Below are positions 46,030-56,112 of a DNA stretch of 64,000 nucleotides, piece by piece. The DNA is from Rhodothalassium salexigens DSM 2132 (lineage in GTDB: Bacteria; Pseudomonadota; Alphaproteobacteria; Sphingomonadales; Rhodothalassiaceae): contig NZ_SLXO01000004.1 of the NCBI RefSeq assembly GCF_004341375.1, positions 239,351 through 303,350 on the forward strand, given 5' to 3'. The notes below the pieces were generated by a model. The model was given only the letters and a program-made list of their open reading frames with translations, made no database searches and was not told the DNA's origin. Each line of letters starts with the position of its first letter. The first letter of the stretch is position 1. The position numbers and the translations under genes are program-made.

Positions 46030-46115
46030 GGACCGGGCCGCCCCGCCCGCATTGTCTCCCGCCCGTATCGTCCCCCGTGTCGCCCGATGAGGGCTCAAGC
46101 TGAAGGCCAGGCCCG

Positions 46116-47198
46116 ATGATCCCCGACGAGAAAATACAGACCCTGTTCGACCGCTACGACGAACTTCAGCACCGGTTGAACGACCCGGCGGCGGCCGGCG
46201 ACGGCGCGTCGTTCGCGCAATTGTCCAAGGAATTGTCCGATCTGGACCCGGTGGTCGCCTGCGCCCGGCGTCTGCGCGAAACGGCGGCTGAAATCGTCGA
46301 CTTGAAGGCCATGGCCGAGACCGAAACCGGCGAGATGCGCGACCTGGCGCATGAGGAACTGCGCGCCGCCCGGGATCGCCACGAGGCGCTCGAAGGCGAG
46401 TTGAAGCTGCTGCTGTTGCCCAAGGACGCCGCCGACGACCGCCCGGCGATCCTGGAAATCCGCGCCGGCACCGGCGGCGATGAGGCGGCGTTGTTCGCCG
46501 GCGACCTGTTCCGCATGTACACCAACTATGCCGGCGAACAGGGCTGGAAGGTGGAGCTTCTGTCGGCCTCGCCGGGAGAGGTGGGCGGCTTTAAGGAGGT
46601 GGTCGCCAACATCGCCGGGCGCGGCGTGTTCGCCAAGCTCAAGTTCGAGTCCGGCGTGCACCGGGTGCAGCGGGTGCCGGCGACCGAGTCGGGCGGGCGT
46701 ATCCACACCTCGGCGGCGACCGTCGCGGTGTTGCCCGAACCCGAAGCGGTCGACGTGTCGATCGACGACAAGGACTTGCGCATCGACGTGTTCCGCGCCT
46801 CAGGTCCCGGCGGTCAGTCGGTCAACACCACCGACTCGGCGGTGCGCATCACCCACATCCCCACCGGGATCGTCGTCCAGCAGCAGGACGAAAAGTCCCA
46901 GCACAAAAACAAGGACAAGGCCATGCGGGTGCTGCGCGCCCGGCTGTTCGACGCCGAACGCGCCAAGGTGGAGGCCGAACGCGCCGACGCGCGCCGCGCC
47001 CAGGTGGGCTCGGGCGACCGGTCGGAACGCATCCGCACCTACAATTTCCCCCAAGGCCGGGTCACCGACCACCGCATCAACCTGACCCTGCACAAGCTCG
47101 ACCAGATCGTCGCCGGGCCGGGCTTGGCCGATGTGGTCGATGCGCTGATGGCCGAGGACCAGGCGGCGCGCCTGGCGCATCTGGAACAGGGCGGGTGA
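46116..47198 (+). CDS. prfA: Peptide chain release factor 1
   Basis: Recognises UAA and UAG and triggers peptide release. The 360-residue length is normal. The catalytic GGQ is in [20 protein letters not shown] (around residue 235), and the codon-reading loop is in the usual [18 protein letters not shown] area. Its stop overlaps the start of prmC (GTGA), whose product methylates this GGQ glutamine, so translation of enzyme and substrate is coupled. Confidence 0.97.
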   Translation: MIPDEKIQTLFDRYDELQHRLNDPAAAGDGASFAQLSKELSDLDPVVACARRLRETAAEIVDLKAMAETETGEMRDLAHEELRAARDRHEALEGELKLLLLPKDAADDRPAILEIRAGTGGDEAALFAGDLFRMYTNYAGEQGWKVELLSASPGEVGGFKEVVANIAGRGVFAKLKFESGVHRVQRVPATESGGRIHTSAATVAVLPEPEAVDVSIDDKDLRIDVFRASGPGGQSVNTTDSAVRITHIPTGIVVQQQDEKSQHKNKDKAMRVLRARLFDAERAKVEAERADARRAQVGSGDRSERIRTYNFPQGRVTDHRINLTLHKLDQIVAGPGLADVVDALMAEDQAARLAHLEQGG

Positions 47199-48073
47199 GC
47201 GACCGGCCGACGCCGGCACCGGTGCGCGCGCAGGCGCTGTTGCGCGACGCCGCCCGGCGGCTGAACGCGGCGGGTATCGACACCGCGCGGCTCGACGCCG
47301 AGGTGCTGTTGGCCCATGTCCTGGGCACCGAGCGGCTGGCCCTGCTGCTCGACACCGAGCGGCCGGTGCCCGGGGACCGGGCCGCCGCCTTCGACGCCTG
47401 TGTGGCCCGCCGCGCCGCGCGCGTGCCGGTGGCGCAGATCGTCGGCCGGCGCGAGTTCTGGGGGCTCGATTTCGTCGTCGGCCCGGACGTGCTGACGCCG
47501 CGCCCGGACAGCGAAACGGTGGTCGCCGCGGCCCTCGACCGGGTGCCGGGCGGGCGGGCTCGCCGGGTTTGCGATCTGGGCACCGGCAGCGGCTGTCTGT
47601 TGTTGGCCCTGCTCAGCGAATGGCCTGACGCCCTTGGCCTGGGCATTGACCGCAGCGGCGCGGCGCTGGCCGTGGCGCGCGCGAACGCCGCCACCTTGGG
47701 CCTGTCCGGTCGGGTTTCCTGGGTCGAGGCCGATTGGTTTCCCCCCGCCGAGGCGGCGGCGGCGCGCTTCGACGTGATCGTGTCCAACCCGCCCTACATC
47801 CCCAGCGCCGAGATTGCCGGGCTGGCCGCCGAGGTGCGCGACCATGAGCCGCGCGGTGCGCTCGACGGCGGGGCGGACGGGCTTGACGCCTATCGCCGGC
47901 TCGCCGCCTTGGTGCCCGACCGGCTGGCACCGGGCGGCGTGTGCGTGCTCGAAGTGGGGGCGGGGCAGGCGGCGGCGGTCGAGGCGCTGTTCAGGGCCGC
48001 CGGCCTGATGCCCGCCGGGATCGAGCCGGATCTGGCCGGGGTGGCGCGCGCCGTGGCCATGCGGGCGCCCTGA
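47195..48073 (+). CDS. prmC: Release factor glutamine methyltransferase
   Basis: A 292-residue SAM-dependent enzyme that N5-methylates the GGQ glutamine of release factors. Motif I is [16 protein letters not shown] and the substrate-binding NPPY is in [12 protein letters not shown], with the helical N-terminal domain typical of PrmC. The start is GTG at 47195, overlapping the prfA stop by four bases. The C-terminus ends soon after the last conserved strand. Confidence 0.95.
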   Translation: MSDRPTPAPVRAQALLRDAARRLNAAGIDTARLDAEVLLAHVLGTERLALLLDTERPVPGDRAAAFDACVARRAARVPVAQIVGRREFWGLDFVVGPDVLTPRPDSETVVAAALDRVPGGRARRVCDLGTGSGCLLLALLSEWPDALGLGIDRSGAALAVARANAATLGLSGRVSWVEADWFPPAEAAAARFDVIVSNPPYIPSAEIAGLAAEVRDHEPRGALDGGADGLDAYRRLAALVPDRLAPGGVCVLEVGAGQAAAVEALFRAAGLMPAGIEPDLAGVARAVAMRAP

Positions 48074-48293
48074 AAAACGGTCCAGAATCGGTTTCTGGGA
48101 GACCGAAAACCGTTGGCAGCGGGGGTGAAAATCGCTAGGGTGCCCGCCGAGGCCAACGCCCAAGCGGGCATCATTCCCGCCGCTTCGTTGATGATCAGAT
48201 GATCCAACACCGCGCTTTACCGCCCATTCGGCGGGCCGCGGGCGGCTCGACGGCCCGGAACACTGCTTCCAAAAACCAGAGTGGCTCTGTTTC

Positions 48294-49016
48294 ATGAATA
48301 ACGGACAAAATGCCCGCCGCGTGCGTGCGAAGTCTAACAATAAGCGCCCGAGCAACAAACGGTCCAACACGGCCGCGCGGATCGACAGCCGGGTCAAGGG
48401 TAACCCCAAGCAGTTGATGGAGAAGTATCGCTCGCTGGGCGAGGACGCCCTGCAGGCCGGCGATCGGATCGAGGCGGAAAACTACTTTCAGTATTCCGAC
48501 CACTATCAACGCGTGCTGAATGAGCGGAATGGCCTGTCCACCGGCTTGTTCGACGACCGCGACGCGGATCAGCCCGGACGCGGCGGCGGTCGCCCGCGGG
48601 GCGGGGAGCGTCCCGCCGCCGAACGCCAAAGTGAGCGCCAGGGCGAGCGCCAAGCCGATGGCGATGCCGAGCGCGATGCCGGTGCGGCCGACCAGCCCAA
48701 GCCGCGCCGGCGCCGGCGTCCGCAGCCGGCCGAAACCGGGGGCGATACCGAGGCCGGCCAGCCCGAAGAACGGCGTGCCCAGCGCGAAATGGCCAACGGT
48801 CCGCGGGCCGATGCGGCGCCGGCTGCCGACGCGGCGGACGATGCCGCGCCGCGCAAGCGCCGTCCGGGGCGGCCGCGCAAGGCGCTGTCGGTCGATGGCG
48901 GCGCCCAGGAGGCACCGGCCGGCGACACCCAGGCCAGCGAAGCGCCCGCTGCCGACCAGTCCGCCGGCGCCGAGCAACCGCACCTCAACCTCGGCGGGGG
49001 TGAAGCCGTCGCCTGA
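48294..49016 (+). CDS. DUF4167 domain-containing protein
   Basis: A 240-residue alphaproteobacterial protein of unknown function. The conserved N-terminal third (NKRPSNKRSNTAARIDSRV, then GNPKQLMEKYRSLGEDAL and AENYFQYSDHYQRVL) is the DUF4167 domain and is strongly basic, suggesting RNA or ribosome binding. The rest is a disordered, charged Ala/Pro/Arg/Gln-rich tail (repeated ERQ units near residues 103-120). Its place after prfA-prmC and before clpB is standard for the group. Confidence 0.88.
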   Translation: MNNGQNARRVRAKSNNKRPSNKRSNTAARIDSRVKGNPKQLMEKYRSLGEDALQAGDRIEAENYFQYSDHYQRVLNERNGLSTGLFDDRDADQPGRGGGRPRGGERPAAERQSERQGERQADGDAERDAGAADQPKPRRRRRPQPAETGGDTEAGQPEERRAQREMANGPRADAAPAADAADDAAPRKRRPGRPRKALSVDGGAQEAPAGDTQASEAPAADQSAGAEQPHLNLGGGEAVA

Positions 49017-49182
49017 CCCTTTACGGTTCGCGGTGGCTTGGCTCTCTCGCAGTGCCGGGCACCACTGGCCCGTCGACGCGGTGTCTCGCCCCGTTGGGGG
49101 CGGTGTGGCGGCATCCGCCGCGCGTCGCCGCTGGTCCCGTCGCCGCCGGTTCCATCGGGATCGACACGGGGCCGCAATCCGC

Positions 49183-49231
49183 CCGGGGACGACCCCGGCG
49201 CGTTGGCAAATCGGATGGGGACGACCCCATC
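49183..49231 (+). promoter_or_regulatory. Guanidine-II (mini-ykkC) riboswitch
   Basis: Two short hairpins with identical ACGA loops: CCGGGG-ACGA-CCCCGG at 49183-49198 and GATGGGG-ACGA-CCCCATC at 49214-49231, separated by 15 bases. Twin stems with ACGR loops are the hallmark of the guanidine-II class, in which the loops dimerise on binding guanidinium. The second stem ends about 8 bases before the GGGAGG ribosome binding site of the SMR gene at 49251, so control of translation initiation is likely. The downstream gene is a Gdx-like exporter, the expected partner. Confidence 0.88.
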
Positions 49232-49250
49232 GCCATTCCGGGAGGCGGTC

Positions 49251-49571
49251 ATGGCGTGGGTGGTGCTTTTCGTCGCCGGCCTGTTTGAAGTGGCCTGGGC
49301 TGTAGGCCTAAAATTCACCGACGGGTTCACGCGCTTGTGGCCGACGCTTTGGACGCTGGCCACAATGGCGGTCAGTTTCGCGCTGCTCGGCCTGGCCCTG
49401 CGGGCGCTGCCGCTGGGTACCGCCTATGCGGTCTGGACCGGCATCGGCACGGTCGGCACGGCGGCGCTTGGTATGGTCTTGTTCGACGAACCCGCCGAAG
49501 CCGGGCGGCTTGCCTGCATCGCGGCGATCGTCGCCGGCATCGTCGGGCTCAAGCTGCTGTCGCCTAGCTGA
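49251..49571 (+). CDS. gdx: Guanidinium exporter of the SMR family
   Basis: A 106-residue protein with four transmembrane helices and the SMR glutamate in helix 1 (LFVAGLFEVAWAVGLKFTDG). The AVGLKFTDGFTRLWP segment is that of the SugE/Gdx branch, which exchanges guanidinium for protons, rather than the EmrE multidrug branch. The ATG at 49251 follows GGGAGGCGGTC. The guanidine-II riboswitch directly upstream supports the assignment: free guanidinium would switch on its own exporter. No guanidine carboxylase or hydrolase genes are adjacent. Confidence 0.93.
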   Translation: MAWVVLFVAGLFEVAWAVGLKFTDGFTRLWPTLWTLATMAVSFALLGLALRALPLGTAYAVWTGIGTVGTAALGMVLFDEPAEAGRLACIAAIVAGIVGLKLLSPS

Positions 49572-49608
49572 GCGGCGCTCCGCGGCGGGCAAAAAACGCT
49601 CTCGAAAC

Positions 49609-49637
49609 CTTGTGTTGCCTATTCGCAACACCCATCT
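49609..49637 (+). promoter_or_regulatory. RpoH-like promoter with internal dyad upstream of clpB
   Basis: CTTG at 49609-49612 and CCCATCT at 49631-49637, separated by 18 bases, resemble heat-shock sigma-32 promoter elements. The spacer is an exact inverted repeat, GTGTTGC-CTATTC-GCAACAC (49612-49631), which could bind a repressor or form a hairpin. clpB starts about 130 bases downstream. Heat-shock control of clpB by RpoH is general knowledge; this site is my reading. Confidence 0.45.
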
Positions 49638-49768
49638 CTTCAGAGGTCCGGCCCGGGCGGGTCCTGCCCCGCGCCACTCCAAATTGACAAGGCCGGACCA
49701 CCTGTCGAACCGGGCGCGGGCATCGCCGCCACCATGGGGTGCCGCGCCGAGCAAGGGGTCGAGACGCC

Positions 49769-52381
<2,613 letters not shown>

Positions 52382-52430
52382 GCCCGGTCGCCGGCGCAAA
52401 CGGGCCAAAGGCCCGGGTTCCCAACGACAA

Positions 52431-52462
52431 GGGGGAAGGCATAGCCTTCCCCCTTTCTTTTT
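52431..52462 (+). terminator. Intrinsic terminator of clpB
   Basis: GGGGGAAGGC-ATA-GCCTTCCCCC is a perfect ten-pair stem with a three-base loop, followed by TTTCTTTTT. Confidence 0.95.
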
Positions 52463-52484
52463 GGTTCGGGTCGCTTGACGCGCC

Positions 52485-55400
52485 TTAGAAGCGGGTGTTC
52501 ACGCCGACAAAGAAGCGGCGTCCGAAGATATCGAACACATTGTTTTGCGCCCAGGGGCGGGGGTCGTTGTCGAAGACGTTCACCACGCCGGCTCGGAAGC
52601 TGATGTTTTCATGGAACGTGTACGACACATTGAAGTCGTGCTGGGCGAACGAGCCGCTGTCGGCGAACGGCGACTTGTCATCGTCTTCTTGCGATTCGCG
52701 GGCGAAGCGGTCGAACCGGGATTGGGAGCTTTGCCAGTCCATTTCCCAGCCCAGGCTGAAGTTCCGCCAGTGCCACGACACGTCCAGATTGAAGCGCGTG
52801 TCGGGGAAGCCCAACTGCCCCAGGTCGGTGTCGAAGGTTTCCGGGTCGTTGGGATCGCTTTGATCGTTGAAGCGCAGGAACCGCGTTCCCCGGATCGAGC
52901 CCCGCAATTGGCCCCAGTCCTGGTCGGTCTCGCGGACCAGCGAGACGATGTTCGCCACGTCCTGGAAGTAGGTGGCCTGGAAGTCGACACCGCGGTTGTT
53001 CAAGAAGCCGGTGTTGATATCCGATTGGATGAAATCGATGATTTCGAAAGTCAGCGGATCGCGGGTGAACTGTTGGCACAGCGTCGCGCTCGGCGCCGAG
53101 CCGTCCACACAATCGTCGACCACGCGCTGGATCGGCACCGCCTGGATCGCGTCTTCAATGACGATGTCGTAGAAGTCCGCCGTCAGGGTGAAATTGGGCA
53201 GCCAGCGCGGCGTCACGGTGATGCCGGCCCAGTAGGACCGCGACCGCTCTTCCTGCAGGTTGATGTTGCCCGAATTGACGCCCGGGTTTGATGCATTGGG
53301 GTTAGGGTCGAGATAGTCGTCGGGAATGCCCAGCGCGGCGCAATTGCGCCGGCGGTTGGCCGCCACTTCCGGGTTCTCATCCAGATTATCCGCCGAGCAC
53401 GGGTCGTCGATCTGTGCGAAGGTTTGCGACGGTGCCTGGAACAACTCGCCGATATTGGGCGCGCGGATCGCCAAGGCGCGGCCACCGCGGAGGATCACGT
53501 CGCTGACCGGCGACCAGATGCCTTGGGCCGCCCATGTGGTCGTCGACCCGATGGTGTCGTAATGGGATTGTCGCACCGAACCGGTGATGCTCAGCGTTTC
53601 GGCCAGGAACTGGTCCTTGAGCAGCGGAACATTCACTTCCGCATAGCCTTCCATGACGTCGAATCGGCCGACGGTGGGCTGGATGGCGTTGCCGAAGGTA
53701 TTGTTGATCACCGGCAACTGGCTCGGGGTGAAGGCGGAATCTTCGCGGCGGTATTCAATTCCGACGGCCAAGGCCGCGTCGCCGGCGCCAAACGGGTCGA
53801 ACAGTTCGCCCACCAGGTTGCCGGTCACCACCAACTGCTCGATCTCCGCTGCGTCGTTGAGGTCGGTGGTCATGTAGGCGACGGCTTCATCGTCGAGCGA
53901 GCCGGGACCGAAGATGTTGCTCGGCACACATTCGTCGATGGTGTTCTGCGAGATCGCGCCGATGCCGGGGATGTTGACCGGCAGACCGGCGGCTTGCAGG
54001 AACTGCGCCCGGCAGACCACGTCGCCGACGGCGAAATCGCTGCTATTGCCCGCGTCGGCAATGGCTTGCAGATCGTCTTGGGTGATCTCGATGGCATCGA
54101 TAGAGGCGAAGAAACGGGGGTTGATGCGGTTATTCAGCTGTCGGTTGTTGAGCGTCGACCGCCCGAAGCCCATCGCGACGTCATAATTCCAGTTCTTGCC
54201 CAGGAACGGCATCTGGAAGTCGCCTTCCACACCGGTGTTCAACTGGAAGGTCTGGATGGTTTGCGATTGAGCCCGGTTAAACTCGGTCATGAAGCGTTGC
54301 ACGCTGCCGACACCGAGTCCGGTTTCGATCGCTTCCGCTGCCGTCGGGTCCAGGAACGCATTGTCAGTGCCGGTGAACAGCCCGACATTGAACTGCTGCT
54401 CATCGATGCTCGGCAGGGTCCGGTCGTCGTTGGCGATGCCGATGAAGTTGGGCGACCCGCTGAAGAAGGACGGCTGGAAGGAGAAGTTGGACTTCGAGTA
54501 CATGTAGGCGAAGTCCATGAACACGGTCGCGAATTCGGTCACGTCGTAATCGAAATTGCCGCGCGTGACGATGGTTTCGTTTTCCGGGATACGCGATCCG
54601 ACCAGGGGACGCCGGCCGACCGGCGCGCCGGTGCCGCCGGCGCGGGTGTTGTTCTGGGCCTCCAGATTGGGGTCGAAGAATTCGATCGGCGCGCCGGGAT
54701 CGACCGGAGTGGCGATGCCGCCGGGGCCGAATTCGAACTGGCCGTTGCCGAACGTATCCAGCACGCCGCCCGAAGTAATGATCCCCAAGCGCGCGTCGCG
54801 TTCGATCAGGAAGAAGTTGGGATTGCCATCGGACGGGGCGAAATCGGGATCGCCGTCGCCGTCGGTGTCGATGGTGGCCTGATCCTGGTCGACGCGAATC
54901 AGTGAGGCGCCGCGGGCGAAGTGGTCGATCTCGTCGTCGAACAGCTCTTCGGCCTGGCGATATTCGACCGCGATGGTCGCGTGGCCGCGATTGTCGCCGA
55001 AAGTGCCCCCGCCGAGGAAGCTTGTGCGCAGGCTTTGGTTGTTGCCGTCTTCGTTGATCGCCCAGGTGCCGTCCAACTCGATGCCGTTGAAGTCTTCCTT
55101 GAGCACGAAGTTCACCACGCCCGAGACCGCGTCGGCGCCGTAGATCGACGAGGCGCCGCCGGTGATGATTTCCGGTCGCTCGATCATGATCGTGGGAATG
55201 GTATTGATGTCGACCGCGGCGGTGCCGGGCTGGCTGGCCACTTGGCGGCGACCGTTGATCAAGACCAGTGTCCGCGACACGCCCAGTTGGCGCAGGTTCA
55301 GCGTGTTGAGGCCGGCGGCGCCAAGCGTTGCGCCGGTGGTTTCGTCCGGCGTCACCGAGCCTTGCAGGGCCGGCACGTCCTGCAGGAAGTCCACTAGGTT

Positions 55401-55643
55401 GTTGAAGCCAGAGGTCTGGATTTCTTGCGGGTCGATGGTCAGCACCGGCTGCGCATAGGCGTTGATGCCGCTGGCGATGCGCGACCCGGTGACGACGATC
55501 TCTTCGATTTCGCCCAACTCGTCTTCGGCCTGGTCGTTGGCCATCTCCTGGGCCCAGGCGGCCGGCGCGGTTCCGAGCAACACGCAAAGCGCAGAGGACC
55601 CGAGCAAGCTGCGGCGCCGCCCAAGGTTCAGGTGTGATTCCAT
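52485..55643 (-). CDS. TonB-dependent outer-membrane receptor (1)
   Basis: A 1,052-residue receptor. A signal peptide (SSALCVLLGTAPAAWAQ) ends near residue 31. The likely TonB-box region EIEEIVVTGSRIASG, the plug domain (about 55-180; TLNLRQLGVSRTLVLINGRR, then SSIYGADAVSGVVNFVLKED) and a long beta-barrel ending in the aromatic FFVGVNTRF follow. Such long receptors with the VVTGSRI motif import iron chelates, cobalamin, oligosaccharides or peptides; the substrate is not evident. No FecR/sigma pair or transporter gene is next to it. The ATG at 55643 has an AACAGGGAAAA sequence upstream. Confidence 0.92.
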   Translation of the reverse strand: MESHLNLGRRRSLLGSSALCVLLGTAPAAWAQEMANDQAEDELGEIEEIVVTGSRIASGINAYAQPVLTIDPQEIQTSGFNNLVDFLQDVPALQGSVTPDETTGATLGAAGLNTLNLRQLGVSRTLVLINGRRQVASQPGTAAVDINTIPTIMIERPEIITGGASSIYGADAVSGVVNFVLKEDFNGIELDGTWAINEDGNNQSLRTSFLGGGTFGDNRGHATIAVEYRQAEELFDDEIDHFARGASLIRVDQDQATIDTDGDGDPDFAPSDGNPNFFLIERDARLGIITSGGVLDTFGNGQFEFGPGGIATPVDPGAPIEFFDPNLEAQNNTRAGGTGAPVGRRPLVGSRIPENETIVTRGNFDYDVTEFATVFMDFAYMYSKSNFSFQPSFFSGSPNFIGIANDDRTLPSIDEQQFNVGLFTGTDNAFLDPTAAEAIETGLGVGSVQRFMTEFNRAQSQTIQTFQLNTGVEGDFQMPFLGKNWNYDVAMGFGRSTLNNRQLNNRINPRFFASIDAIEITQDDLQAIADAGNSSDFAVGDVVCRAQFLQAAGLPVNIPGIGAISQNTIDECVPSNIFGPGSLDDEAVAYMTTDLNDAAEIEQLVVTGNLVGELFDPFGAGDAALAVGIEYRREDSAFTPSQLPVINNTFGNAIQPTVGRFDVMEGYAEVNVPLLKDQFLAETLSITGSVRQSHYDTIGSTTTWAAQGIWSPVSDVILRGGRALAIRAPNIGELFQAPSQTFAQIDDPCSADNLDENPEVAANRRRNCAALGIPDDYLDPNPNASNPGVNSGNINLQEERSRSYWAGITVTPRWLPNFTLTADFYDIVIEDAIQAVPIQRVVDDCVDGSAPSATLCQQFTRDPLTFEIIDFIQSDINTGFLNNRGVDFQATYFQDVANIVSLVRETDQDWGQLRGSIRGTRFLRFNDQSDPNDPETFDTDLGQLGFPDTRFNLDVSWHWRNFSLGWEMDWQSSQSRFDRFARESQEDDDKSPFADSGSFAQHDFNVSYTFHENISFRAGVVNVFDNDPRPWAQNNVFDIFGRRFFVGVNTRF

Positions 55644-55902
55644 AGTGCGTTTTCCCTGTTAATCGTATGTGTTTTGTGCCAACGGTTTTATGCGCGTTGG
55701 CGGCGCATGGCAGGGGCGGCCTTAGAGATACGCTGCTTGACCGGCCGCTCAGAGCGGAAACTATGAAAATTATAATTCTCGCCTGTAAAGTCTTAAGGCA
55801 GACGATTATGTCCTAAAGCTTAGCTGTGCGACTTTTGCGCCACAGTACCGCCCGTCGACCGAGCCCATCCGCGGCCGGTCGCTGCGCAATCGGGGCGACG
55901 CA
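55644..55902 (-). promoter_or_regulatory. Upstream region of receptor gene 1
   Basis: Contains an AT-rich island at about 55758-55825. On the minus strand it reads AGAATTATAATTTTCATAG, with a perfect TATAAT, and could be the -10 box of the receptor promoter, leaving a leader of about 130 bases. No convincing -35 is seen at the right distance. No open frame is supported. Confidence 0.4.
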
Positions 55903-55933
55903 CAAAAAAAGCCGGGGAGCGATGCTCCCCGGC
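55903..55933 (-). terminator. Intrinsic terminator on the minus strand (distal)
   Basis: GCCGGGGAGC pairs with GCTCCCCGGC across GAT, and the minus strand runs on into TTTTTTT. It lies downstream of another terminator (56033-56062) and of a short orphan coding remnant. Confidence 0.85.
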
Positions 55934-55958
55934 TCGTGCCGTTGCTTATGCGGTCGGT

Positions 55959-56024
55959 TTAGAACGAGACGCGCGCGCCGCCGACCGAGCGCATGGCGGC
56001 ACAGATCGGATGCCCGGACCCCAT
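55959..56024 (-). pseudogene. Possible C-terminal remnant of a lost outer-membrane protein gene
   Basis: Between two minus-strand terminators a frame reads ...HPICAAMRSVGGARVSF and stops at 55961-55959. A barrel-like final strand ending in phenylalanine, followed at once by its own terminator, looks like the tail of a deleted outer-membrane protein gene. Only about 21 codons survive, so this is a weak reading. Confidence 0.3.
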
Positions 56025-56032
56025 GGTTGGCA

Positions 56033-56062
56033 CAAAAAAGAACCGGGGCCGAAGCCCCGGTT
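56033..56062 (-). terminator. Intrinsic terminator of receptor gene 2
   Basis: AACCGGGGC pairs with GCCCCGGTT over the tetraloop CGAA (TTCG on the minus strand), followed on the minus strand by CTTTTTT. It lies 51 bases past the stop of the receptor gene at 56113. Confidence 0.92.
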
Positions 56063-56112
56063 CCGATCGCGCATGACACGCGCGGGCGAGCCGGCGAACC
56101 GGTTGGGAGCGC

